Both the position numbers and the translations under genes were made by a program. The notes below the pieces were generated by a model. The model made no database searches and was not told the DNA's origin. It was given only the letters and a program-made list of their open reading frames with translations. 9,386 nt of DNA from Beijerinckiaceae bacterium (GTDB lineage Bacteria > Pseudomonadota > Alphaproteobacteria > Rhizobiales > Beijerinckiaceae): assembly GCA_947455285.1 (NCBI GenBank), contig CANGOK010000120.1:1-9386 (forward strand), given 5' to 3'. Positions 1-6,165 of this stretch are shown in pieces (within the stretch, counting starts at the first letter, position 1; each line of letters opens with the position of its first letter).

Positions 1-366
1 TCACGCGGATCGAGCTGGCCGGTCGAGAATGAAATGGAGCTCACCACCTGGGTCCTCGGCGATCCGCTCATGCAGCGCATGCCCCCGGCGAACTTGCTAC
101 GCATGATCGCCCTTGCGCTCGCCTTCAGCGCCGTGACCGCGCTCGCCCTTGGCTTTGATCTGCCTGCGCCGTTAAACGATCTCGCTAACTATGCGGGCGC
201 AGGCTTTTGCGGAGTCTTCGGGCTTCGTGGCCTCATGGGATTCCTGCCACTCTGGCGCAACCGCTTCAATGTCGAGCCCTTCGCGACGGTTGACCGCATG
301 ATTTATTCGCCATCCTGCATCCTGATCGCCGAAGCCTTCTTCACGCTTCTGTCAGAGAGGTCCTGA
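1..366 (+). CDS. DUF3995-type small membrane protein, 5' end outside window
   Basis: The reading frame is open from base 1, so the ATG at 34 is probably internal and the true start lies upstream; 121 residues are visible. The first visible codons give a W-P-x-E-N-E stretch, followed by a GDP...RMPP segment. Two hydrophobic stretches follow (roughly window residues 35-55 and 67-88), then a conserved-looking tail with EPFATVDR and YSPSC and a last hydrophobic patch. This arrangement resembles DUF3995 proteins (small, several membrane segments, EPF...LDR...YSPLC near the C-terminus); that is recognition from memory. The stop is separated from the ureG start by 3 bases, so the two are almost certainly co-transcribed, which points to a role near urease assembly or nickel/urea handling. 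That role is an inference from context; no catalytic motif is visible. Confidence 0.75.
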   Translation, partial: SRGSSWPVENEMELTTWVLGDPLMQRMPPANLLRMIALALAFSAVTALALGFDLPAPLNDLANYAGAGFCGVFGLRGLMGFLPLWRNRFNVEPFATVDRMIYSPSCILIAEAFFTLLSERS

Positions 367-369
367 CCC

Positions 370-993
370 ATGACGACCACGTATAATGGCCCGCTGCGCG
401 TGGGCGTCGGCGGCCCCGTTGGTTCAGGCAAGACCGCGCTCATGGAGCAATTGTGCAAGCGGCTGCGCCCGATCTACGACCTCGCCGCGATCACCAACGA
501 CATCTACACGAAAGAGGACGCCCGCATCCTCACCGAGACGGGCGCGCTCGAGGCCGAGCGCATCATGGGCGTCGAGACCGGCGGCTGTCCGCACACCGCC
601 ATCCGCGAGGACGCGTCGATCAACCTCGCCGCCATCGCCGACATGAACAAGCGCTTTCCCTCGCTGGAATTGATCCTTGTGGAGTCGGGCGGCGACAATC
701 TGGCGGCGACTTTCTCGCCTGAACTCGCCGATCTCACCATCTATGTGATCGACGTCTCGGGCGGTGAGAAAATCCCGCGCAAGGGCGGCCCGGGCATCAC
801 GCGCTCGGACCTTCTCGTCATCAATAAAATCGACCTCGCACCCCACGTCGGCGCCTCGCTCGACGTCATGGGCCGCGACGCTAAACTCATGCGCAAGGAC
901 CGCCCCTTCGTCTTCACCAATATGAAGACCGGCGAAGGAGTGGATGAGATCATCAGGTTTATTGAGGCGAAGGGTGGGTTGAGCAGGCCGTAA
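370..993 (+). CDS. ureG: Urease accessory GTPase UreG
   Basis: UreG is the SIMIBI-class GTPase that, with UreD(H)/UreF and UreE, delivers nickel to the urease active site in the cytoplasm. The 207-residue product is of normal length for the family. Visible motifs are a Walker A P-loop GGPVGSGKT at residues 14-22, the nickel-binding CPH motif at 73-75, the ESGGDN segment at 105-110 and the guanine-specificity NKID motif at 152-155. The ATG at 370 has an upstream GAGAGG about 9 bases away, and it follows the preceding gene after 3 bases. The other urease genes must lie to the left of the window. Downstream, 87 bases separate the stop from an insertion sequence, which leaves ureG intact. Confidence 0.98.
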   Translation: MTTTYNGPLRVGVGGPVGSGKTALMEQLCKRLRPIYDLAAITNDIYTKEDARILTETGALEAERIMGVETGGCPHTAIREDASINLAAIADMNKRFPSLELILVESGGDNLAATFSPELADLTIYVIDVSGGEKIPRKGGPGITRSDLLVINKIDLAPHVGASLDVMGRDAKLMRKDRPFVFTNMKTGEGVDEIIRFIEAKGGLSRP

Positions 994-1036
994 CGTAACA
1001 GGTGATCGCCTCTCCCATCGCGCTCACGATCAGCAT

Positions 1037-1062
1037 GCGCAGACCCCCGCCCCGTCTGCTGC
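1037..1062 (+). terminator. Possible hairpin downstream of ureG
   Basis: GCAGAC at 1039-1044 pairs with GTCTGC at 1054-1059 around a 9-base C-rich loop. Two further GC pairs (1037-1038 with 1061-1062) extend the stem across a single bulged T. It starts 44 bases after the ureG stop. There is no T-run after it, so a Rho-independent terminator is not shown; it may be only an RNA 3'-end structure. Confidence 0.3.
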
Positions 1063-1075
1063 GCAGCCGCCCTTC

Positions 1076-1080
1076 CCCAC
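1076..1080. repeat. Target-site duplication, left copy (CCCAC)
   Basis: The five bases CCCAC immediately precede the left end of the insertion sequence and recur exactly after its right end at 2351-2355. The match stops at both outer and inner sides, so the duplication is 5 bp. Its presence fixes the ends of the element and indicates a simple transposition without later rearrangement. Confidence 0.85.
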
Positions 1081-1129
1081 TGTTTAGACCGGAGACATAG
1101 TGGACAGGCGTTCGGAGACATAGTGGACA
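1081..1129 (+). repeat. Left terminal inverted repeat with duplicated 17-bp motif
   Basis: The left end holds two identical copies of CGGAGACATAGTGGACA, at 1090-1106 and 1113-1129, offset by 23 bp, which is close to two helical turns. They are likely transposase-binding sites; that role is inferred. The right end has the same arrangement inverted. Confidence 0.85.
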
Positions 1130-1159
1130 CTTTTCCGATCTCAGAAAGAGGAGATCGGG

Positions 1160-2347
1160 ATGCCGTTTCAGGGGGTGTCTGCGATGGATTTGAAGCTTGA
1201 GTTTGTTTGTCTGGCGATGGCCGAGGGGGCCAACCTGCGCAGCTTGTGCCGACGCTTCGGCGTCAGTCCGACGACCGGCTACAAGTGGCTTGAACGCTAT
1301 CGGGCGCAGGGGGAAGCGGGTCTGGAGGAGGCCTCCCGTCGGCCTCTTTCGAGCCCGTGGCGGTCCGGCGTCGGCGTGGAGAAGTCGGTGCTGAAGGTGC
1401 GCGCCGCCCATCCCGCCTGGGGCGGGCGCAAGATCGCCGCCGTGCTGGAGCGCAAGGGGCTCAGCGCGCCCGCTCCCTCGACCATCACCGCCATTCTGCG
1501 TCGTCACGGCGTCGAGATCGGAGCCCATGGCGGCGGGGCCAGCCCCTTCACGCGGTTCGAACATCCCGCGCCCAACGAGCTGTGGCAGATGGACTTCAAG
1601 GGCCATGTCGGCATGGCGGACGGGCGGCGGCTGCATCCGCTCACCATCCTCGACGACCACTCGCGCTATTGCCTGACGTTAGGCGCCGCCGAGAACCAGC
1701 AAACCGCGACGGTGCAAGGTTTTTTGACCGCAGCCTTCCGACGCTACGGCTTGCCGCGCGCGCTCATCACGGACAATGGCGCGCCTTGGGGCGACGGGCC
1801 GGGATCGCCCTATACGCCGCTCGGCGTCTTCCTGATCGATCAGGGCATAGCGATCTCCCATTCGCGTCCCTACCATCCCCAGACCATGGGCAAGGACGAG
1901 CGGTTCCATCGCAGCCTGAAGGCCGAAGCGCTGAGCGGGCCGCCCTTCGCCGACCTCGAAGCGGCGAGCCGCAAGCTGACGCTCTGGCGCAAGGTCTATA
2001 ACCACGAGCGCCCGCACGAAGGCATAGGCATGGCCGTTCCGGCGGAGCGTTACTCAGCCAGCCCGCGCGAATATCGCGAAACGATCACGCCCTTCGATTA
2101 CGCGCCCGGCGATGCGCTGCGCCGTGTTCAGCCGGGCGGACGCATCAGCTTTGGGGGACGACAGATACGCGTGCCCAAGGCCTTCGCGCGCCGGGAAATC
2201 GCCTTGAGGGCGACCAATCAGGACGGCCTCTACGAGGTCTTCTACCGCCACCAACGCATCGCCCGCCTCGACTTCCGGGCCGCGAAAGGCGATGCTCAAC
2301 CTGTCCACCATGTCTCCGAACAGGTGTCCACCATCTCCCCGGTCTGA
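1160..2347 (+). CDS. IS481-family transposase (DDE/rve integrase core)
   Basis: This 395-residue enzyme would cut and join the ends of the surrounding IS. The N-terminal part (about residues 10-60) contains a helix-turn-helix of the form SLCRRFGVSPTTGYKWL. A second DNA-binding region around 75-120 includes HPAWGGRKI, typical of IS481/IS3-like proteins. The retroviral-integrase-fold core starts near 136 with NELWQMDFKG. The likely catalytic triad is D145 (QMDFKG), D205 (ITDNG) and E247 (GKDERFH). NHERPHEGIGM is also characteristic of the family. The ATG at 1160 is preceded by AGAGGAG at a good distance; the ATG at 1184 is a possible alternative. The last residues are encoded by the inner copy and end of the right terminal repeat. 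No frameshift or internal stop is seen. Confidence 0.95.
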   Translation: MPFQGVSAMDLKLEFVCLAMAEGANLRSLCRRFGVSPTTGYKWLERYRAQGEAGLEEASRRPLSSPWRSGVGVEKSVLKVRAAHPAWGGRKIAAVLERKGLSAPAPSTITAILRRHGVEIGAHGGGASPFTRFEHPAPNELWQMDFKGHVGMADGRRLHPLTILDDHSRYCLTLGAAENQQTATVQGFLTAAFRRYGLPRALITDNGAPWGDGPGSPYTPLGVFLIDQGIAISHSRPYHPQTMGKDERFHRSLKAEALSGPPFADLEAASRKLTLWRKVYNHERPHEGIGMAVPAERYSASPREYRETITPFDYAPGDALRRVQPGGRISFGGRQIRVPKAFARREIALRATNQDGLYEVFYRHQRIARLDFRAAKGDAQPVHHVSEQVSTISPV

Positions 2348-2350
2348 ACA
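2302..2350 (-). repeat. Right terminal inverted repeat with duplicated 17-bp motif
   Basis: TGTCCACCATGTCTCCG at 2302-2318 and a diverged copy, TGTCCACCATCTCCCCG, at 2325-2341 are the inverse of the two motifs in the left end, again offset by 23 bp. The inner copy is closer to the left-end motif than the outer one. The transposase stop codon (2345-2347) falls inside this repeat. Confidence 0.85.
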
Positions 2351-2355
2351 CCCAC
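2351..2355. repeat. Target-site duplication, right copy (CCCAC)
   Basis: Exact repeat of 1076-1080, directly after the last base of the insertion sequence. The next bases (A then a run of G) lead into the 3' end of mmsB, which starts at 2369 on the opposite strand. Confidence 0.85.
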
Positions 2356-2368
2356 AGGGGGGAGGGTA

Positions 2369-3259
2369 TTAATGGTCAAGCGTCCCCTCGCGCAGAAATC
2401 CGATGATCCCCGAAAAATCCACCTCGCCGGAGCCTTCGGCGACAAAGCGCTGATAAAGCCCCGTCGCGGCGGCGCCCATAGGCGTCACCGCGCCTATGCT
2501 CGCCGCAGCTTCCTGCGATAAAAGCAGATCCTTCAACATCAAGGCCGCAGCGAAGCCGGGCTTGTAGCCGTTGTTTGCAGGGCTTGTGGGCACGGGGCCT
2601 GGGACCGGGCAATAGCTTGTCGTCGACCACGACTGGCCCGATGAGGTCGAGACCACGTCGAACAGGGCCTGATGATCGAGCCCCAGCTTTTCAGCCAGCA
2701 CAAAGGCCTCGCAGGTGGCGACCATGGTCGCGCCCAGAATCATGTTGTTGCAGACTTTCGCAGCCTGCCCCGCCCCCGCGCCGCCGCAATGGACGATGCG
2801 CTTACCCATGGCCTCGAGATAGTTCCTGCCAGCCGCGAAAGCCTCGGCCGATCCGCCGCACATGAAGGTGAGCGTGCCTGCGCTCGCCCCGCCCGTGCCG
2901 CCAGAGACCGGCGCATCGAGCGAGCGCAGTCCCTTCGCCTCAGCAAGCGCATGCGCGGCGCGCGCGCTGTCGACATCAATGGTGGAGGAATCGATCAAAA
3001 GCGCGCCTGGCTTCGCGGCGCCAATAATCTCTTCCCAGACCGCAAGCACATGCTTGCCCGCAGGCAACATGGTGATCACGACATCGGCCCCGCGCACGCA
3101 ATCAACTGCGCTTCCAGCAAGCACGATACCGCCATCGCTCGCGGCCTGCTTCGCTGCAGGCGAAAGATCAAAGCCTGTGACCTGATGGCCCGCTCGCACG
3201 AGGTTTAACGCCATCGGCAATCCCATATTGCCGAGCCCGATGAATGCGACCGCGCCCAT
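2369..3259 (-). CDS. mmsB: 3-hydroxyisobutyrate dehydrogenase
   Basis: This cytoplasmic enzyme oxidises 3-hydroxyisobutyrate to methylmalonate semialdehyde with NAD+, a late step of valine degradation. The 296-residue length is normal for the family. It has an N-terminal Rossmann motif GLGNMG (residues 8-13), with D31 at the end of the second strand, fitting NAD preference. The substrate-binding signature DAPVSGG is at 115-121, and GQAAKVCNN follows, with the expected catalytic lysine at K168 and N172 nearby. The start ATG has a clear GGGAGG upstream. It lies 17 bases after the acyl-CoA dehydrogenase gene on the same strand, so the two form an operon. Relatives such as tartronate semialdehyde reductase share the fold, but the partner gene supports the valine assignment. 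Its 3' end is 18 bases from the insertion sequence and is undamaged. Confidence 0.92.
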   Translation of the reverse strand: MGAVAFIGLGNMGLPMALNLVRAGHQVTGFDLSPAAKQAASDGGIVLAGSAVDCVRGADVVITMLPAGKHVLAVWEEIIGAAKPGALLIDSSTIDVDSARAAHALAEAKGLRSLDAPVSGGTGGASAGTLTFMCGGSAEAFAAGRNYLEAMGKRIVHCGGAGAGQAAKVCNNMILGATMVATCEAFVLAEKLGLDHQALFDVVSTSSGQSWSTTSYCPVPGPVPTSPANNGYKPGFAAALMLKDLLLSQEAAASIGAVTPMGAAATGLYQRFVAEGSGEVDFSGIIGFLREGTLDH

Positions 3260-3276
3260 GGCGCCCTCCCTTGATG

Positions 3277-4419
3277 TCAGCGTCCCACAAGCTCACGCGC
3301 CACGATGAGCCTCATGATCTCGTTCGTTCCTTCGAGGATCTGATGCACGCGCAGATCGCGCACCAGTTTCTCGATTCCATAATCGGCGAGATAGCCATAG
3401 CCGCCGAGCAATTGCAGCGCGTCATTGGCCGCCTTGAAGCCTGCGTCAGTCGCGACGCGCTTGGCCATGGCGCAGAGTTGCGTCGCGTCCTGCGCGCCTG
3501 CATCGAGCGCCGCCGCTGCGCGCCATAGAAGACTGCGCGCGGCCTCAAGCTCGGTCGCCATATCGGCGAGGCGGAATTGCAGCGCCTGAAACTGATCGAG
3601 CGTGCGGCCAAAGGCCTTGCGCTCATTCATGTAGTTCAGCGCCTTTTCAAGCGCCGCCTCTCCGCCGCCAAGCGAACAGGCGCCGATATTCAATCGGCCC
3701 CCATCAAGGCCCGACATGGCGATGCGAAAGCCCTCGCCCTCTGCCCCCAGACGATGCGCAACGGGCACGCGGGCGTCTTCGAAAATGACCGAGCACGTGG
3801 GCTGCGCATGCCAGCCCATCTTGCGCTCGTTCTTGCCGAAGAAGACGCCCTTGGTCCCGCCTTCGACGATGAAGCAGGAAATGCCGCGCGGGCCAGCCTC
3901 GCCGGTGCGCGCCATCACGATATAAAAATCGTGGGGGTTGCCGGCGCCGGAGATGAATTGCTTCTGCCCGTTGAGCACATAATGATCGCCCTCGCGATCA
4001 GCCCTCGTGTTCAACGCCGCCGCGTCAGACCCGCAGCCGGGCTCAGTGAGGCAATAGCTCGCCAGCCGATCCATGCGCATGAGCATGGGAAGCCAACGCT
4101 GACGCTGCTCGCCAGAGCCATAGGCATCGATCATCCATGCGCACATGTTGTGAATGGACAGATAGGCCGCGACGCAGGGACAGCCTGTCGCGAGCGCCTC
4201 GAAGATCAAGGCTGCGTCAAGCCGCGTGAGGCCGGAGCCGCCCACGTCCTCGCGCACATAGATGCCCGACATGCCAAGCGTCGCCGCTTCGCGAAAGGTC
4301 TCCACGGGGAAGGTCTTCTGCTCGTCCCATTCCAGCGCATGGGGCTCGATGCGGGCGCGGGCGAAATCACGCGCCATGTCGCGGATGGCGATCTGCTCTC
4401 CGGTCAGGGCAAAGGACAT
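3277..4419 (-). CDS. Isobutyryl-CoA dehydrogenase-like acyl-CoA dehydrogenase
   Basis: This FAD-dependent enzyme is expected to convert isobutyryl-CoA to methacrylyl-CoA in valine degradation. From the chosen ATG at 4419 it is 380 residues, typical for the family. An upstream ATG at 4479 would add 20 basic, unconserved residues; the 4419 start has GGAGG at a good distance and begins MSFALTGEQ, as relatives do. Visible signatures are CLTEPGCGSDAA (residues 123-134), the GWHAQPT region (212-218), GLDGGRLNIGACSLG (247-261) and the catalytic-base loop EGTNE (E373-E377) near the C-terminus. The middle segments closely resemble human ACAD8, an isobutyryl-CoA dehydrogenase, from memory. Adjacent mmsB supports that substrate; a short-branched or other short-chain acyl-CoA remains possible. 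Confidence 0.9.
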   Translation of the reverse strand: MSFALTGEQIAIRDMARDFARARIEPHALEWDEQKTFPVETFREAATLGMSGIYVREDVGGSGLTRLDAALIFEALATGCPCVAAYLSIHNMCAWMIDAYGSGEQRQRWLPMLMRMDRLASYCLTEPGCGSDAAALNTRADREGDHYVLNGQKQFISGAGNPHDFYIVMARTGEAGPRGISCFIVEGGTKGVFFGKNERKMGWHAQPTCSVIFEDARVPVAHRLGAEGEGFRIAMSGLDGGRLNIGACSLGGGEAALEKALNYMNERKAFGRTLDQFQALQFRLADMATELEAARSLLWRAAAALDAGAQDATQLCAMAKRVATDAGFKAANDALQLLGGYGYLADYGIEKLVRDLRVHQILEGTNEIMRLIVARELVGR

Positions 4420-4468
4420 GCGAGGCCTCCGGCTGCGAACGCGCGACGTTTTCACGGCCGCGCCCTGA

Positions 4469-4496
4469 TTGCAACTCAACTTGCGAAGGATATGGT
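4469..4496 (+). promoter_or_regulatory. Possible sigma-70-type promoter for the SEC-C gene
   Basis: TTGCAA at 4469-4474 and TATGGT at 4491-4496 are separated by 16 bases in the 113-base gap between divergent genes. Each hexamer matches its consensus at 4 of 6 positions, and the implied start of transcription is about 30 bases before the ATG at 4533. This is weak evidence and depends on spacing alone. Confidence 0.25.
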
Positions 4497-4532
4497 GCGC
4501 GCAGCATCAATGCCCCTCGCAAGGAAACTCCC

Positions 4533-5435
4533 ATGAATCTGGCTACAGCTCTACTGGACCTCGGCGCGGCGCATGATCACCTGCCTGAGGAGGCTCTGCT
4601 CTGGCTGCGCGACAACTGGGATGTGGCCGGCCCGGCCGCCTCGCTGGTTCTGGCGCGCTGCGCCCGCGATCCTGAGAACGCCGCCGATCACGACATGATC
4701 GCAGGCTATTTTCTGCTGCATCTCATGGCCGAGAAGGGCGAGGCAGGGGGCGCCGCCATGCTGGCGCGCCTTGCCAAATCCCCCGAAGGCCTGACCGCCC
4801 TTCTCGGCGACGCCGTGGATTTCACGCTGACGCCTATGTTCATCTCGCTCTTGGGCCATGAGCCCCGCGCCCTGCAGGAGATCGTGGAGACGGCGAGCGC
4901 CGATGGCGGGGTCAAGGCCTGCGCGCTGACCGCCCTCGCATATGCGGCCGCCAGCGGCATGACCGATCGCGCCGCGCTGGAGCAATGGCTCGCCGGCCTG
5001 CCTGCCCTTTGGGAAAAGGCGCAGGACTATGAGACCTGCTTCGACGGCTTCGCTCACGCAGTTGCGTTGTTAGGCGCAGAAGACCTCGCGCCGCTCGCCA
5101 GGGCCGCCTTCGATGGCGGCTTGATTCATGAAGAGCTCATGGAGCGGGAGGAGTTCGAGGAAATCCATGAGCTGGCGCGCGAAGAGGCCAATCCGCTCGC
5201 GACTTTCGAGCGCGAAGGCCTCGCGCCCTTCACAGACGCCATGACTTCGCTGGCGGCAGTAGAAACGGCCATTCAGTTGGCGGCGCAGGAATCGCCCGAG
5301 GATTACGACAACGGCATGCCGGAAGAGGAGGCCCCGGCTGAAACCGTGGTCAATCCAAACCGCGACGTCGGCCGCAACGATCCCTGCCCCTGCGGCAGCG
5401 GCAAGAAGTTCAAGAAATGCTGTCTGGCGGCGTAA
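4533..5435 (+). CDS. DUF1186 protein with C-terminal SEC-C zinc motif
   Basis: A 300-residue, acidic, probably cytoplasmic protein of unknown function. Most of its length looks alpha-helical and repeat-like (alanine/leucine-rich segments such as LARCARDPENAADHD and LARLAKSPEGLTALL), fitting the DUF1186 family. An acidic stretch EELMEREEFEEIHELAREE precedes a variable linker. The C-terminus is a clear SEC-C motif, NDPCPCGSGKKFKKCC, with zinc ligands C285, C287, C296 and C297 (the last may be replaced by H in other members). SEC-C is the zinc-binding tail first described in SecA, where it contacts SecB and ribosomes; many unrelated proteins carry it, so a link to secretion is not established. 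The start has AAGGAA upstream. It is divergent from the acyl-CoA dehydrogenase and stops 6 bases from the opposing SH3 gene. Confidence 0.88.
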   Translation: MNLATALLDLGAAHDHLPEEALLWLRDNWDVAGPAASLVLARCARDPENAADHDMIAGYFLLHLMAEKGEAGGAAMLARLAKSPEGLTALLGDAVDFTLTPMFISLLGHEPRALQEIVETASADGGVKACALTALAYAAASGMTDRAALEQWLAGLPALWEKAQDYETCFDGFAHAVALLGAEDLAPLARAAFDGGLIHEELMEREEFEEIHELAREEANPLATFEREGLAPFTDAMTSLAAVETAIQLAAQESPEDYDNGMPEEEAPAETVVNPNRDVGRNDPCPCGSGKKFKKCCLAA

Positions 5436-5445
5436 TGGCCGTCAG
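5424..5445. terminator. Short inverted repeat across two convergent stop codons
   Basis: CTGGCGGC (5424-5431) can pair with GCCGTCAG (5438-5445), with one G-U pair, around a 6-base loop. The stop of the SEC-C gene lies in the loop and the stop of the opposing SH3 gene lies in the right arm. No T-tract follows on either strand, so it is only a candidate for a shared 3'-end structure. Confidence 0.25.
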
Positions 5446-5957
5446 AACGCCTCGTCGGGATAGACGCCCCACAGGTCGCCCTGCTTGATGAAGCCGTCGA
5501 AGCCCTCGCCGAAGACGCGGCACCAGCCCGCCTGACAAATCTTCACATTGGCGAGAACGCCGGACTGCAATTGCGCCACCACTTCCGGCGCGCCGGGCTT
5601 GGGATGGATCGGCAGCACGTCGGTCTTGCGCCACGGCGCGACGAGGGCGGTGCGGCGACCCGAAAGAAGCGAAGCCAGCACCCAGCCTTCCGAGCCTTCG
5701 GAATCGCGAATGCGCCGCCAGGTGTCGAACTCTCCGATGATCTCGACGGGCAAACCAGCACGCTGAAAGATCCAGGCGGTGCGATGATTCTTGGTCGGCC
5801 CTTCCCGGACATTGGTCTTGTCGAAGCGCAGGCTGACATAGCGGGGCAAGCGCAGGCCGGTGACCGAGCCCGTCTGCTCGGCCGACGCCTCGGGCGCAGT
5901 CAGGCCGAGGCTGAGCAGCCCCATGAACAGAGCGAACAATACGCGTCCGATCGCCAT
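5442..5957 (-). CDS. Secreted bacterial SH3-domain protein
   Basis: From the ATG at 5957 the product is 171 residues. It begins with a signal peptide: MAIGRV, a hydrophobic core through about residue 20, and an Ala-Ser-Ala cleavage site at 24-26. The mature part contains an SH3-like domain of the SH3_4 type (about 40-100; TNVREGP near the start, then WRRIRDSEGSEGWV) and a second, shorter SH3-like unit (about 110-165; TDVLPIHPKP, then CQAGWCRVFGEGFDGFIKQGDLWGVYP). C141 and C146 could form a disulphide. Such proteins are thought to bind peptidoglycan or peptides in the periplasm; the partner is unknown. The frame is open up to an ATG at 6065, but that would add 36 unconserved residues ahead of the signal peptide, so I reject it. 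The ribosome site is weak (GGA 5 bases upstream). Confidence 0.87.
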   Translation of the reverse strand: MAIGRVLFALFMGLLSLGLTAPEASAEQTGSVTGLRLPRYVSLRFDKTNVREGPTKNHRTAWIFQRAGLPVEIIGEFDTWRRIRDSEGSEGWVLASLLSGRRTALVAPWRKTDVLPIHPKPGAPEVVAQLQSGVLANVKICQAGWCRVFGEGFDGFIKQGDLWGVYPDEAF

Positions 5958-6165
5958 CAATTCCAGCACTCCAACTCCACGCGGCCTCGTCCCATCGTCG
6001 CCTATCTGCGGGTCCGCCGTTCTGTTAAGAAGGGGACTGTGACAAGGCGTGGCGCGCGCATTCATCTGGCCCGCAGTGGGTTAAGGAGGGGTGAACGCGA
6101 GGGCGTTCCGCGCTTTCGAATTGAGGCCGTGATAAAAGCCACGGTCAAGGCAAGGGTCTGGTATC

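Larger units (their letters stand above)
1081..2350 (+). mobile_element. Complete IS481-family insertion sequence, 1270 bp
   Basis: The element begins TGTTTAGACCGG and, read from the other end, begins TGTTCAGACCGG. The two termini match at 41 of the first 49 positions (by my alignment). It carries one intact transposase gene that nearly fills it and whose stop codon lies inside the right terminal repeat. The GGAGACATRGTGGACA-like end sequence is the type seen in many IS481-family elements. A 5-bp duplication CCCAC flanks it. It lies between the convergent genes ureG and mmsB and breaks neither. Intact ORF, ends and duplication suggest a fairly recent and possibly still active insertion. Confidence 0.93.

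Noticed and set aside
959..1660. Minus-strand open frame crossing the left end of the IS (233 codons)
   Set aside because: It spans the ureG tail, the IS end and the transposase antisense strand, so it exists only because of the insertion and shows no protein-like features.
3577..4536. Long plus-strand open frame opposite the acyl-CoA dehydrogenase (319 codons)
   Set aside because: It is antisense to a gene with clear family motifs, has no recognisable motifs of its own, and runs into the start of the SEC-C gene.
6091..6132. Possible 13-codon leader peptide (GTG, preceded by AAGGAGG) before the hydroxyacid dehydrogenase
   Set aside because: The AAGGAGG is only one base from the GTG, too close for normal initiation. 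The peptide has no run of regulatory amino acids, and no attenuator follows.
6119..6136. Small hairpin CCGTG/CACGG (about 6127-6144) in the leader of the hydroxyacid dehydrogenase as a riboswitch
   Set aside because: A 5-bp stem alone is expected by chance in this composition, and no known riboswitch consensus can be recognised around it.
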